From JADLGH01 sp964586675 (lineage in GTDB: Bacteria; Desulfobacterota_D; UBA1144; Nemesobacterales; UBA2774): a stretch of DNA of 64,000 bases. Below are positions 1-8,822 of the stretch, one piece after another; the stretch's first letter is position 1; every line of letters starts with the position of its first letter. The notes below the pieces were generated by a model. That model worked only from the letters and a program-made list of their open reading frames with translations. It searched no databases and was not told the origin of the DNA. The translations under genes and the position numbers were made by a program. The stretch is from positions 124,001 to 188,000 of the forward strand of contig CAZPHQ010000001.1 of NCBI GenBank assembly GCA_964586675.1, read 5' to 3'.

Positions 1-1442
1 TAGGGCTGCGTTTCGATATACTCTTCGTCTTCCGGCGTCTCGACGGAGCCAAAAAGTATTCCCTTCGCCACCCCGAAAGCCTCCAGGAGGAATAGAGGCT
101 GGGCCGCCTCGCTTCCCATCTCTTCGATCTCCTGCTGGAGCTCCTTTACCTTCTCCGGATACTTGGCGGCGAGATTGGTCTTCTCGTAAGGGTCTTGTTC
201 GATGTTGAAAAGCTCCACCCTGGAAGGCAGCGTCGTTTTCCAGACAAGCTTCCAGTCCCCTTTCCGGAGGGCCGCGCGGAAGGGTTCGATGTCGTAGACG
301 ACCTCGTCCCGTGGCGAGGGCTTACCGGCGCTGATAGTGGGCCAGACGTCAAGGCCGTCGACAGGCTTGCCCTTGCCGGCAGGCGCTCCGGCGAGCGCGG
401 TCAGGGTCGGATACATATCGACTATATGAATAGGTTCGTCGACGACTGAACCCGGCTTGATATGTCCCGGCCAGTTGGCCAGCGCCACGACCCGCGTTCC
501 CCCTTCGTAGAGCATTCCTTTGCCGTCGCGGTAAGGGCCGTTGTCCGAGGGGATCGTAAGCTTGGATGTGTCCACCTCTCCTGTAAACATGGCAGAACGC
601 GGCCCACCGTTATCGCTCTGGAAGACGATGAGCGTGTTGTCCCGCATTCCACGCTCGTCGAGCGCCGCCACGACGCGGCCGATCTCGTTGTCCATCACAG
701 TGATCATGGCTGCGTAAGCGCGGCGGGTGGGGTCGGCGATATTCTTGTACTCGTCCAGATATTTCTCCGGGGCCTGGTACGGCGCGTGCGGGGCGGTGAA
801 GGCCAGGTATAAAAATAGGGGCGTCTTCGTATCGTGCTCTTTTATCAGCTTGACCGCATCCTCTCCGAGGAGCTCCGTAACATAGCCGTCTTCTTTCAGC
901 AGCCGGTTGTTTTTGTACCAGTCGACTGTACCGTGAGCCGAGTGCGTGTAATAGTCTATCTCTCCGAGTATGGGTCCGTAGTGATAATCGAACCCTCGCT
1001 GAAGAGGCCAGTACTTGCGGTCGGCGTGGCCGAGGTGCCATTTGCCAACGATTGCCGTCTTGTATCCGGCTTCCTTAAGGGCCTGGGAGAGGAGCCACTC
1101 GTCCGTCGCCAGGCCGTACGTTCCCGCCGACGGAATCACTATTGTCTGGAGACCGTAACGATGAGGGTAGCGGCCCGTCATGAGCGCGGCCCTCGACGGC
1201 GTACACATCGGCTGGGCGTAGAATTGCTCGAATATAGCGCCGCCCTTCGCAAGCTTGTCCAGGTTCGGGGTCCGGATATCCGAGCCGCGGAAGCCGACGT
1301 CCTTCCAGCCGAGGTCGTCCGCAATTATATAAATGATATTGGGAGCCTGCGCCTCCTCCCGGGCCGATGCGGGGAGCGGAAGAATGAATCCGGCGGCCAG
1401 AAACAGCAGGCTCAGTCTTAAGAAGAAACAGCGAAATCTCAT
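1..1442 (-). CDS. Secreted sulfatase (alkaline-phosphatase superfamily), C-terminus at window edge
   Basis: Formylglycine-type sulfatase that would hydrolyse sulfate esters in the periplasm or outside the cell. Reading leftward from the ATG at 1442, the frame stays open for 480 codons to the edge. The next codon begins TA, so the gene either stops right there or continues. A signal peptide (about residues 1-27, ending PASA) precedes the metal-binding motif IIADDLGWKDVG. The signature C-T-P-S-R at 80-84 is followed by A-A-L-M-T-G-R, with Cys80 the residue that is converted to formylglycine. SDNGG and, near the C-terminus, RKGDWKLV are also typical of the family. GGAGG stands 8 nt before the start. 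No sulfatase-maturating enzyme is seen in the window. The substrate cannot be told; the neighbouring outer-membrane and DUF1254/DUF3604 genes suggest a catabolic cluster (inference). Confidence 0.92.
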   Translation of the reverse strand, partial: MRFRCFFLRLSLLFLAAGFILPLPASAREEAQAPNIIYIIADDLGWKDVGFRGSDIRTPNLDKLAKGGAIFEQFYAQPMCTPSRAALMTGRYPHRYGLQTIVIPSAGTYGLATDEWLLSQALKEAGYKTAIVGKWHLGHADRKYWPLQRGFDYHYGPILGEIDYYTHSAHGTVDWYKNNRLLKEDGYVTELLGEDAVKLIKEHDTKTPLFLYLAFTAPHAPYQAPEKYLDEYKNIADPTRRAYAAMITVMDNEIGRVVAALDERGMRDNTLIVFQSDNGGPRSAMFTGEVDTSKLTIPSDNGPYRDGKGMLYEGGTRVVALANWPGHIKPGSVVDEPIHIVDMYPTLTALAGAPAGKGKPVDGLDVWPTISAGKPSPRDEVVYDIEPFRAALRKGDWKLVWKTTLPSRVELFNIEQDPYEKTNLAAKYPEKVKELQQEIEEMGSEAAQPLFLLEAFGVAKGILFGSVETPEDEEYIETQP

Positions 1443-1512
1443 GCAGAAAACCTCCATCCGGTTTATTGCACAAAGCCCTAACGGGCGTTCGTCAACCCAA
1501 TATATATCATTT

Positions 1513-2502
1513 TTAGAACTGAAAGGCTACGCCTATCTGCGGGCCTGATATCCACGCGTCCCATACGAAGCGATTGTCGCCGCTCCCGTTTTTATACTTA
1601 TCGTAGAGGGCCCTGTAGCCGATTATAGGCGTTATCCGGTACCACGGAAGCTCATAGCCGATATATCCCGCGATATTCCATGATATGTCCGACGAAAAGC
1701 CGAGACCGAACCCGCCTATATCGCTCCTCAACTGGATGAAAAATTTGTTTATGGCGAGATTCGCCCGGCCGCCTACTATAAAATCGAACCAGTTCTGGCT
1801 GTCGCTTATGTTCGGGTTCGTGCCGAAAGGCCCCTTTATGTCGAGCTCGTTCTTGAGATACCAGTATCGTCCACCGCCTATCAGGTCCAACGTAAGAGAA
1901 CTGTTTGTCTTGCTTTTATAGCTCCCCTTTTCATCTCCCAGCGGCCACGTTCCCAGCCTGTAAAAACCTCCGAATTCCCCGAGGAAAAATTTCGTTACGA
2001 ACTTCGCGCTCAGTGTATTATCGAACCTTAGATCGACATTGTCCTTAATAGCTATCTTCGCAAAGCTCGTATCGATGAAGAACCCGTACCTGTCCTTCCA
2101 CGCCTCGATATGAACCTCGGCCGCGAAGTCTAGGTTGTCCCATATGTCGCCGAAAGAAACATCCAGGTCCGCGGTCCTGCCCTTGATGGTGGTCTTTCCG
2201 TTTATCCCCATCAGCCAGAGGTAGGGGATAATCGCGAACTGCCACTTGTCCGACGGCGCTTCGATGAACGCCGGATCGGTCGTCGTTTTGTCGACCTGTG
2301 CGTAGAGCGGCCCGCTCCCGGGAGCGAGAGACAGGCTCCCGTCACCGGGTGCGATGGCATACAACGAGTCGTCCGACAAACCCGGCGTATTCTCACTATT
2401 CAATCGTTCATCTATCCAGTCCGCCTGAGCATAAGCGGAATGTCCTACGCACAAGGAGGTCAATATAATTATCAGAACCGCGCACATTAAGCAGCTTCTC
2501 AT
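1513..2502 (-). CDS. Outer-membrane beta-barrel protein, unknown role
   Basis: Secreted 329-residue protein with a clear signal peptide (about residues 1-25, ending SAYA). After a low-complexity linker of some 50 residues, the protein alternates aromatic and glycine-rich amphipathic segments (for example WQFAIIPYLWLMGINGKT and GFFIDTSFAKIAI). It ends in ...QIGVAFQF, a C-terminal phenylalanine as used by the BAM machinery for barrel insertion. This looks like an 8-12 strand barrel similar to proteins usually annotated as hypothetical or transporter-like outer-membrane proteins. It lies about 70 bp upstream of the sulfatase on the same strand, so co-transcription is likely. It could be a channel for a sulfated or aromatic substrate, but nothing in the sequence names one. 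Confidence 0.75.
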   Translation of the reverse strand: MRSCLMCAVLIIILTSLCVGHSAYAQADWIDERLNSENTPGLSDDSLYAIAPGDGSLSLAPGSGPLYAQVDKTTTDPAFIEAPSDKWQFAIIPYLWLMGINGKTTIKGRTADLDVSFGDIWDNLDFAAEVHIEAWKDRYGFFIDTSFAKIAIKDNVDLRFDNTLSAKFVTKFFLGEFGGFYRLGTWPLGDEKGSYKSKTNSSLTLDLIGGGRYWYLKNELDIKGPFGTNPNISDSQNWFDFIVGGRANLAINKFFIQLRSDIGGFGLGFSSDISWNIAGYIGYELPWYRITPIIGYRALYDKYKNGSGDNRFVWDAWISGPQIGVAFQF

Positions 2503-2548
2503 CTATGTATTCCTTTAAGAGGGTTCATTCTTGCTACAGCAACGCCCC

Positions 2549-2579
2549 GCGGCCCTCATCGCTACTCGAAGAGGGCCGC
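2549..2579 (-). terminator. Perfect 9-bp inverted repeat, terminator-like, no T-run
   Basis: The arms GCGGCCCTC (2549-2557) and GAGGGCCGC (2571-2579) are exact complements around a 13-nt loop. The hairpin lies in the 132-bp gap after the DUF1254 gene and before the outer-membrane protein gene, both on the minus strand. It is not followed by a T-tract, so it may be an attenuating or processing hairpin rather than a strong intrinsic terminator. Confidence 0.5.
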
Positions 2580-2634
2580 CAGGGAAGTTTCTATTCAATG
2601 TTCGGAGTTTTGTGTAGCCGTACCGCCTCAAAAA

Positions 2635-4062
2635 CTATTTCACCTTTTCCACGCTCGGCGGCGTCCAGGTCCCGTTAAGGATCGAAGGAGCGTTCTCCTT
2701 CGGCCAGTACATACGCAGCATCGGTATGAAGTCGCCCTTCGGAGCGGGCAGCCAGTTGGCTTCCTTGTCCGCGCCCGGCGATTCGTTCTGGAAATAAAGC
2801 GTGAGCGATCCGTCTTCGTTATACTTCAGATCGTTCCTGGGGCTGACGGTAAACTTGTTAAGCGCATTCGGGACGAACCACCAGCCGTTGTCTATCTCAT
2901 ACATCGTTATAGACCAGAAGCCGTTGACAGGCGGCGTCTGACCCTTGGCGAAGGTAAGAGTGTAGTTGTTGGCGCCATTAAGTGCTGCGCCTGTGCTGTC
3001 CGCCTGCGCGTATGGATACACGGCGTCCTGCTCGAGGTTGGCCGGCCAGCCGAATGCGGCCACCACCGCGCGTTTCATATAATCGGTGCCGTACTCGCCA
3101 ACCCCCTTGGTGACCTGCCAGCCGTTAGCCGAGCTGCCGAGGCTGGCCTGGTTGGCCTCTATCTTCTTGAGGGCGGTTTGCGGAAGGTCCTTGAGCGCCT
3201 CCTGCACGGCGGGATCGAGGGCGCTCATGTCGAACGGCTTGCAGGGTTCGATACCGATCTTGGCCATCTCCGCCAGTATAGGCGCATCCTCGTCGGCGGG
3301 CGGTGCGGTCCTGCACATAAGCTCCGTCATCATATCGAAGTAGCCCTTCGTGCCCATGTCTAGTATTACAGTCTGCGGTTTGTCCGTCATGGAGAAGCCC
3401 GGATTGGGGTTCACAGGCGGGGCCGTGTATGTATACGGCTTGCCGTAGGCGGAAAGGGGGGTGATTGTATACTGCGCCTGGAGAGCGTTGACCTTTTCAT
3501 AGTCGGCGTCCGTGCCGTCGGCATACGTCCTGCCGAGAATCACGACATAGCGCGTCGGAGATTTAATCTGTTTCATGCCCTGGGGCACTTCGCCTTCCCA
3601 CCCCGGGCCGGTTAGGAGATATGTCCCGGCTCCCTCTCCGGCTGTGCGGCTCCCCTCCGACGTGATAACAGGCATCCAGAGGCTATACATCGGGAACAGG
3701 TAAAAGCGCTTGCCCATATCGGGATGCGAAAAGACCTGCGGCTCCTGGCCTAAGTCGATCCAGGCGAGCGAGTAAAGCGTGTCCGCGTTCGGGGCTGAAA
3801 CGCCGCGGTAATCGGCCGGCGGATAGCGCTTGACGTTCACAAACTGTCCCATAGGAGCGCGGAGCTCCTCGACCTTGTCCACGTTTGACATCTGAACCCG
3901 CGTAACCTCGGTCGTGATCAGCGAATAGCCGTATATGTAAGCATCCGTCGCGATGGACAGCGCCTCTTCCTTGCCGGGCTTTTCAGCCTTCGCAATATCC
4001 GGCGCTGTGAAAGTTATAATCATAAACAACGCCGCTAAAATGACAGCTAACGATTTATTCAT
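2635..4062 (-). CDS. Secreted DUF1254/DUF1214 domain protein
   Basis: 475-residue exported protein with the two-domain architecture DUF1254 (about residues 30-220, with the segment DAYIYGYSLI and the core SAPNADTLYSLAWIDLGQEP) followed by DUF1214 (about 370-470, NGFWSITMYEID...WWFVPN). The biochemical role of this family is unknown. The start is set at the ATG at 4062, which gives a signal peptide ending IAKA and has AAGGAG 8 nt upstream. A longer frame begins at 4110 but overlaps the upstream gene and lacks a good ribosome site. It is 44 bp downstream of the SYLF lipoprotein gene, and both probably share a transcript with the DUF3604 gene. Proteins of these families are often found in hydrocarbon- or xenobiotic-degrading bacteria, but no substrate can be inferred here. 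Confidence 0.88.
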   Translation of the reverse strand: MNKSLAVILAALFMIITFTAPDIAKAEKPGKEEALSIATDAYIYGYSLITTEVTRVQMSNVDKVEELRAPMGQFVNVKRYPPADYRGVSAPNADTLYSLAWIDLGQEPQVFSHPDMGKRFYLFPMYSLWMPVITSEGSRTAGEGAGTYLLTGPGWEGEVPQGMKQIKSPTRYVVILGRTYADGTDADYEKVNALQAQYTITPLSAYGKPYTYTAPPVNPNPGFSMTDKPQTVILDMGTKGYFDMMTELMCRTAPPADEDAPILAEMAKIGIEPCKPFDMSALDPAVQEALKDLPQTALKKIEANQASLGSSANGWQVTKGVGEYGTDYMKRAVVAAFGWPANLEQDAVYPYAQADSTGAALNGANNYTLTFAKGQTPPVNGFWSITMYEIDNGWWFVPNALNKFTVSPRNDLKYNEDGSLTLYFQNESPGADKEANWLPAPKGDFIPMLRMYWPKENAPSILNGTWTPPSVEKVK

Positions 4063-4106
4063 GTCATATCTCCTTTTATTTTTCCTGAATATCATTATGC
4101 ACGAAC

Positions 4107-4682
4107 TCAATATGTATTTAAATCGCTGTCCAGCCAGTACTTCGACGCGCTGAAAGTCGCCCGGAGCGCGATCCCGGATTTCGTGATCTGATAAACCAGG
4201 ACGGCCGAATCCAGGGGAACTTCTCCCGATGCCGCCGCGCCGCTGCCCTGGTACTTCGCCGCCGCCTGCCCCTGAGCCCCGAAATTCCAGCCTTCGGTTA
4301 CGAAATTGCTAAAAACGCTTTCATCGTTGAAAATTATCACCTCGCGGAAGTTCATGAGCGCGACGCCGAGCCCGGCGCTCGCTTCGCCCATTCTCATATA
4401 GGTTTTGAAACCGTCCGAGTTATCCGTGACCACTCCATACCCGTTCCCCGTGCCGAAATACAGGAGCTGAGTATTTATATCGCTGAATACAGCGTAGCCC
4501 ACGGACCTTTCGACCAGCTGCCTGGCCTCGGGATTATTCGCGTAAAGCTCCGCCAGGGTCTCGTCCGCCATGTTGAGAACATATTCTCTCTTCTGCTCAG
4601 GCGTATCCCCCTGGGGCCGTGCGCAGCCCGCAACCAAAAATAAACACGCAAGCAACAGGCAAAGTACTGTTCTATTCTTCAT
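4107..4682 (-). CDS. SYLF (Ysc84-type) domain lipoprotein
   Basis: 191-residue predicted lipoprotein. The signal sequence ends in the lipobox L-V-A-G-C with Cys22 as the lipidation site. Residues about 30-185 form a SYLF/Ysc84-like domain: a conserved start (YVLNMADETLAELYANNPEA), then VGYAVFSDINTQLLYFGTGNGYG and ALMNFREVIIFND. The SYLF domain binds phosphoinositides in eukaryotic homologues. Bacterial family members are envelope proteins of unclear function. The start at 4682 is supported by AGGAGG 6 nt upstream and by the lipobox; a longer reading back to 4886 would overlap the DUF3604 gene. The middle of a three-gene minus-strand series. An 18-bp repeat shared with the AraC promoter region lies 116-133 bp upstream of the start, suggesting that this gene has its own regulated promoter. 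Confidence 0.85.
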   Translation of the reverse strand: MKNRTVLCLLLACLFLVAGCARPQGDTPEQKREYVLNMADETLAELYANNPEARQLVERSVGYAVFSDINTQLLYFGTGNGYGVVTDNSDGFKTYMRMGEASAGLGVALMNFREVIIFNDESVFSNFVTEGWNFGAQGQAAAKYQGSGAAASGEVPLDSAVLVYQITKSGIALRATFSASKYWLDSDLNTY

Positions 4683-4797
4683 AATTCCTCCTGTTATTAC
4701 TGCTGCTGCAATCACCGGTATACCGGCACGAAGACAGATGCCCGTTCCTTCCGCGAGACTCAAGTTGGGTCGATTATACTTTGGGCGCAATTTACCG

Positions 4798-4815
4798 TCT
4801 ATCCGAATATTGCAA
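4798..4815. promoter_or_regulatory. 18-bp repeated intergenic motif, copy 1 (candidate regulator site)
   Basis: tctatccgaatattgcaa occurs here, between the DUF3604 stop and the SYLF start, and again without mismatch at 7070-7087 just upstream of the AraC-family gene. Both copies are intergenic and belong to what looks like one regulon, so a binding site for the adjacent AraC-type regulator is the simplest reading. This is inference from repetition and position. Confidence 0.5.
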
Positions 4816-4845
4816 TCTGCAAAATGCCTGCCGTGATTCGAACAT

Positions 4846-6777
4846 TCATTTCGCCGGGCTGTACCAGATCGGCGAAGTGTACGCACGATTGGTGACAGTC
4901 ATCGGGACCTGTTTATCCATCTCGACTCCGAAGCGTTCGGAATCGTAGGCCGTCCAGCGCGGAGTCGGGATCTCTATCACCCGGACGTAATAAAACGCAT
5001 ACTGTTTCGGGTTAAAATCCTGGTCCTTCCAGTAGCCGGTAAGCATCGGGGCGCCTATGGAGTTCGTCCATGTCGCGTTTTCGACGTCCACGGTGCTGCC
5101 GACCAGCGGCACCTGCCCCGTTTTCGGGTCGGGTTTGCGGTCGCCCGACCAGGCGACGTCCATGACCTTCTCGTGCACGGCACCTTTCTCGTCGAGCCAT
5201 CCCTTCACAATCTGGACGCGATCGAGATAAGCCCCGTCCGGATCGTAAACGGCTTTAACCATGAACGCCGGCGATTTGCCGTTCGGCGGGCTCGCAAGGT
5301 CGCCTCCCATGGGAACGCCCCTGGCGTATCCCTCTTTCACCCAGACCCGGTCCGGGTTGTCGAGATCCTTCGCCGTGAAGTCCCATCCGCCGAAAACCCT
5401 GACTGTCGGGCGCGTCCCGCTGGTCGCATAAACCTCTTTCCTGTAAAGGGCGTCCCATACGGCCTCGCGCGTGTTCTCCTTCGCCCAGACGCCCGTCAAT
5501 CCTCCGGGCGCCATCTCCCACATATAAGTGTCGAGCTTGGGCGATATATCCGACCTCAGGAAAAACTCCTTCCAGCGCCCGGGGCTCGGTTCGCCGATCG
5601 TGCCCACGCCGAAATAGTTCTCCGCGCGGGTAGTGGACAGGCTCGTGTGCTGGTCGCTCGCTCCGATAAAGCCGAACTTGAACGGATTCACTCCCAGCTC
5701 TTCCTGATGCTGCAGGCCCAGCCTGAGCGCCGAGCGGATATAGTTGTAGGGCAGCATTTCCGGCGTAGTCCCTACAAGGCCGAAGATATTGGCCTTGTTC
5801 CAGCGTTCGAAGTCGGCGAACTGATCACCGGGCGATAACTGGGGCGTCGTCTCGCTGTCGCCCTTGGACTGGCTTATCTCCGCGAGCGGCTCGAAACGGG
5901 CCCGCATCGCCGCGTATTCGGCGTCGAAAGGCTTGCCTGTCCAGGTCTTCGGCGCGAACATCAGCCCGCAGGAAAGATTCGGGTTATGCTCTATTGCCAT
6001 AACGCGCCCGCCGGTTTTTTCTTCGTAGTCAGCCATGTATTTCCACAGATCTTCCGGATCGGTGCTATCGAACTCGGAAAACGGCAATACCTGCTTGGTT
6101 TTGTCCGGACCGTCGCGAAACACGACGGACCTGTGAAGGTTGTTGCCCCCGACGCTCTGGGTCCACTCGAAGCCGTTGAACGCGGAGAAGACGCCCGGGA
6201 TAGTGTTACGCTCGGCGGCGTCGATTTCCAGATCCCAGACCTTCCTGTAAAGCTTCACGAGCGCTTCCCTCGGAATGCTCGGTTTCGCTTCGGCGAAGTC
6301 GGAGGTCATTTCGACGAACGCTTCATAGCCTGCCTTGCCGCCCTTCTTGAGCGCTTCCGCCCACTTTTTACCCGTCTCGGTTTTGAGAATGTCGGGGTCG
6401 TTTTCTTCGAACGCCTGGGGGAGGCCCATGTACTCGGCATGGTCCGTGATGACGATCCAGTCGTAAGGACGCTCGAGCTTCACGGGCTGTCCGGTCGAAG
6501 ACATGATCTGCTCACCCCTTGCAAGACGAAAGGCCTCGTCGGGGCTCAGGCGGTCGCCCACGAGCCCGGCGTCGGGCGAAATGGAAGTATGGAGATGCGT
6601 TTCGCCCCAATACACATCGGTCGGGTAACCGATGTCCGCATAGGGGGAATAATTTTGCGACTTTTCCGGCTTTGCAGAACCGGCATCGGACGATAAGACC
6701 GCGGTTAAAACGAAAATACCGGCGATCACTAAAAAAATACTTGTTACTAAGCCCGCAATCCTCGAATGAATTTTCAT
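4846..6777 (-). CDS. DUF3604 domain protein, exported, PHP-like metal-site motifs
   Basis: 643-residue protein with an N-terminal signal peptide or anchor (about 7-30) and a DUF3604 domain over almost all the rest. Clear family features are VYWGETHLHTSISPDA (H61 and H63), VITDHAEYMGLP (about 110-121), MAIEHNPN (about 263) and FIGASDQHTSL (about 385). Together they form a set of His/Asp residues like a PHP-type metal-dependent hydrolase centre. The substrate and reaction of DUF3604 proteins are not established. The ATG at 6777 is preceded by a purine-rich GGGGGGAAAGGG. It is the first gene of the minus-strand series DUF3604 - SYLF - DUF1254, divergent from the AraC-type regulator at 7118, which probably controls it. 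Confidence 0.88.
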   Translation of the reverse strand: MKIHSRIAGLVTSIFLVIAGIFVLTAVLSSDAGSAKPEKSQNYSPYADIGYPTDVYWGETHLHTSISPDAGLVGDRLSPDEAFRLARGEQIMSSTGQPVKLERPYDWIVITDHAEYMGLPQAFEENDPDILKTETGKKWAEALKKGGKAGYEAFVEMTSDFAEAKPSIPREALVKLYRKVWDLEIDAAERNTIPGVFSAFNGFEWTQSVGGNNLHRSVVFRDGPDKTKQVLPFSEFDSTDPEDLWKYMADYEEKTGGRVMAIEHNPNLSCGLMFAPKTWTGKPFDAEYAAMRARFEPLAEISQSKGDSETTPQLSPGDQFADFERWNKANIFGLVGTTPEMLPYNYIRSALRLGLQHQEELGVNPFKFGFIGASDQHTSLSTTRAENYFGVGTIGEPSPGRWKEFFLRSDISPKLDTYMWEMAPGGLTGVWAKENTREAVWDALYRKEVYATSGTRPTVRVFGGWDFTAKDLDNPDRVWVKEGYARGVPMGGDLASPPNGKSPAFMVKAVYDPDGAYLDRVQIVKGWLDEKGAVHEKVMDVAWSGDRKPDPKTGQVPLVGSTVDVENATWTNSIGAPMLTGYWKDQDFNPKQYAFYYVRVIEIPTPRWTAYDSERFGVEMDKQVPMTVTNRAYTSPIWYSPAK

Positions 6778-7117
6778 ACCCTTTCCCCCCCGATTTTAAT
6801 TTCCCCGATGCGTGCTGTTACAAAGTATCTCGATATAATGCTCCCCTGCACCAGACCTGGTCGAGTGCGGGGCAGAGCCGGCCGTATCCCCTCCGCCGAC
6901 AGCGGCCCTGCCCCGGGCAACCATTTCGTAAAGCGTCTTCAGAAGTCGGGCAATGCATCTGATCGAACCGTATCGGCCTGGCAGCACTGGATAATTTCCG
7001 GCATATGACATCCCCCGGAGCCTGACGTTCGACACTGGAAGTCTATTCTAAAATTATTTATAATTAGTTTCTATCCGAATATTGCAACTGGCGGAAATCG
7101 TAGCTTAGGCGATCCCC
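6778..7117. promoter_or_regulatory. Divergent intergenic region between DUF3604 and AraC genes
   Basis: 340 bp between two divergent start codons. The right third (about 7040-7087) is AT-rich, including ttctaaaattatttataatta, and should hold promoter elements for at least one direction. The second copy of the 18-bp motif is at its right end. No RNA gene, long hairpin or further open frame is convincing in the rest. Confidence 0.5.
7070..7087. promoter_or_regulatory. 18-bp repeated intergenic motif, copy 2
   Basis: Exact copy of the motif at 4798-4815, 30 bp upstream of the AraC-family start codon and adjoining an AT-rich tract. The position suits autoregulation or control of the divergent DUF3604 operon. 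Outside the 18 bases the two copies diverge at once, which favours a functional site over a recent duplication. Confidence 0.5.
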
Positions 7118-8110
7118 ATGGAAGACCATAATTCGTCGTCAGTGGCCCCCAATTTTCTCATCAGCATAGAGACTAAAGAGCTCGAAGAGCTGTCTCAGCA
7201 CATAAAGGAAGCCGACATCGAGCTCCATCAAACAGGGAAAACGGTATCTCCTTCCAACCTTGTAATGCTCGGGTTCGACAACGTACACCTTCAGGTCGGG
7301 TCTTACGGCTCGGCAACCATATCCAACGCCACCTCCGACAGACAAAGATTCGGGCTCCTTTATAAAATCGACGACACGTGCAGGACGAAGTGCAACGGAT
7401 ACTTGATGGAGAACGCCAGGTTCATTGCGTACGGGAGCAACGCCGAGCACGTCGCCTCCAACAACGGCCCCTGCGAATGGGCCTATGTTACGCTCGACTA
7501 CTCTTTCCTTGAAGAGAACCTGCTCGAAGCTGTAAACGGCAGGATGGATACCGGTAGAGGAACGGTTTCCTGCCTTCACTGCCGGGACAGCTCGGCGATC
7601 GGCTCGCTTCTCCGCGTGATAAATGAGATCGCGGGCCTCGCGGAAACGAACCCGGCATTTTTCGCGAACAGTTATCTGAAAACGGGAATGGAATATTCGC
7701 TGATCGAGGCCCAGACTGCGGTCTTGAGCAGCGCTCTGGACACGCCTTCGAACGGCAACGGACGGGGCAAGACTTCCCATTCCCTAATAATCAGGCGCTC
7801 GGTCGAGTTCCTGAAGGCGAACTCATACAAGCCTGTACACGTGATCGACCTCTGCGCCGCGCTCAACGTAAGGATGAGAACACTCTATTACGCGTTTCAG
7901 GAATTCTACGGAACTAGCCCAATCCACTTTCTCCGCCTGCTCAGGCTTACGAAAGCAAGAAAAGACCTTCTCGACGCCGATCCTAAAAAAACGACCGTAA
8001 CCGACGTCGCGGCGAGGTGGCATTTCTGGCATTTTGGAAGGTTCTCCGTCGAATATAAAAACCTTTACGGAGAGTCCCCCTCCGCAACGCTGAGCAAGGC
8101 CCGCCGCTGA
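7118..8110 (+). CDS. AraC-family transcriptional regulator (EutR-like)
   Basis: 330-residue regulator. The N-terminal part (about 1-200) is a sensor region of the EutR/RmpR-like kind without a recognisable ligand motif. The C-terminal third is an AraC DNA-binding domain with two helix-turn-helix units: VIDLCAALNVRMRTLYYAFQ and, later, VTDVAARWHFWHFGRFS with the closing YKNLYGESPS. It is divergently placed from the DUF3604 operon, the usual arrangement for a local activator. The paired 18-bp motif in that intergenic region and before the SYLF gene is its best candidate operator. The inducer is unknown. The family call is firm; the choice of regulated genes is inference. Confidence 0.9.
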   Translation: MEDHNSSSVAPNFLISIETKELEELSQHIKEADIELHQTGKTVSPSNLVMLGFDNVHLQVGSYGSATISNATSDRQRFGLLYKIDDTCRTKCNGYLMENARFIAYGSNAEHVASNNGPCEWAYVTLDYSFLEENLLEAVNGRMDTGRGTVSCLHCRDSSAIGSLLRVINEIAGLAETNPAFFANSYLKTGMEYSLIEAQTAVLSSALDTPSNGNGRGKTSHSLIIRRSVEFLKANSYKPVHVIDLCAALNVRMRTLYYAFQEFYGTSPIHFLRLLRLTKARKDLLDADPKKTTVTDVAARWHFWHFGRFSVEYKNLYGESPSATLSKARR

Positions 8111-8182
8111 TTAAACACGGGCCTCGTTTTTCGTACCGCCGCAATCTACAAACGGAAGGCCTGTTATATCGCGGCCATTTAA

Positions 8183-8641
8183 CTAATTCTCGTCTGCCGG
8201 GGGCACGGCGGCTTCGAGCTTTATGGTTACGCCCGATATGCCGACATTGAGATCGACCCCTTCCATAGTCGAATGGAGCTTTAGGAGGACGCCGTTCTCG
8301 TTTTTCAGCACGACTCCGCCCGCTCCGCCGCCGAGCGCGATGCCGTAATCTCCCGCGACGTACGTGCCGGGAAACTGGCCGAGGTTGAAAAGGTTATAAA
8401 CCTCTCCGGCAGCCGATATCTTGGCGACGCCTACCCCGCCAACCTTTATCCCGCTCGTCTTGAAAATGTACTCGGAGCCCTGGTAGTTAAGGATGCCGCT
8501 TCCCTCGCTTCCCCCGATTATGAGACCGAACTGGGTCTCGTCTATCGATATCGTTCCGGATGGAACATTATCCGCGAAAACGGAACCGGCATAGGAAATA
8601 AAGACGACAACCGTAAAAATGAGAGCCCTCGAAATTCTCAT
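8183..8641 (-). CDS. Conserved glycine-rich secreted protein, unknown
   Basis: 152 residues with a signal peptide (about 1-23, ending VFA). The mature part is a small, Gly/Val-rich, probably all-beta domain with short repeats: FGLIIGGSEGSGILNYQGSE, then GIKVGGVGVAKISAAGEVYN and GIALGGGAGGVVLKNENGVL. I recognise this as a type of exported protein found in many proteobacteria without a known function. I am not sure of the family number and do not give one. It has no cysteines or charged catalytic motif. It is convergent with the AraC gene and about 180 bp downstream of the next secreted protein on the same strand. A structural or envelope-associated role is possible. Confidence 0.7.
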   Translation of the reverse strand: MRISRALIFTVVVFISYAGSVFADNVPSGTISIDETQFGLIIGGSEGSGILNYQGSEYIFKTSGIKVGGVGVAKISAAGEVYNLFNLGQFPGTYVAGDYGIALGGGAGGVVLKNENGVLLKLHSTMEGVDLNVGISGVTIKLEAAVPPADEN

Positions 8642-8822
8642 CGCACATCTCCCTTGTATTCAGATTGTCCGCGACTACCCTGGAGATATTACTCTAAACC
8701 GGAGGGGAATGATATCCAAATCCCGCAGCTATAGACCAGCGTCCCGAAGGCCGATGAATCAGCGAATGTCGGAGCGTGCTAAGTACAGACCGTAATATTT
8801 TCAGGAACTCGTCCGGAGGCGC

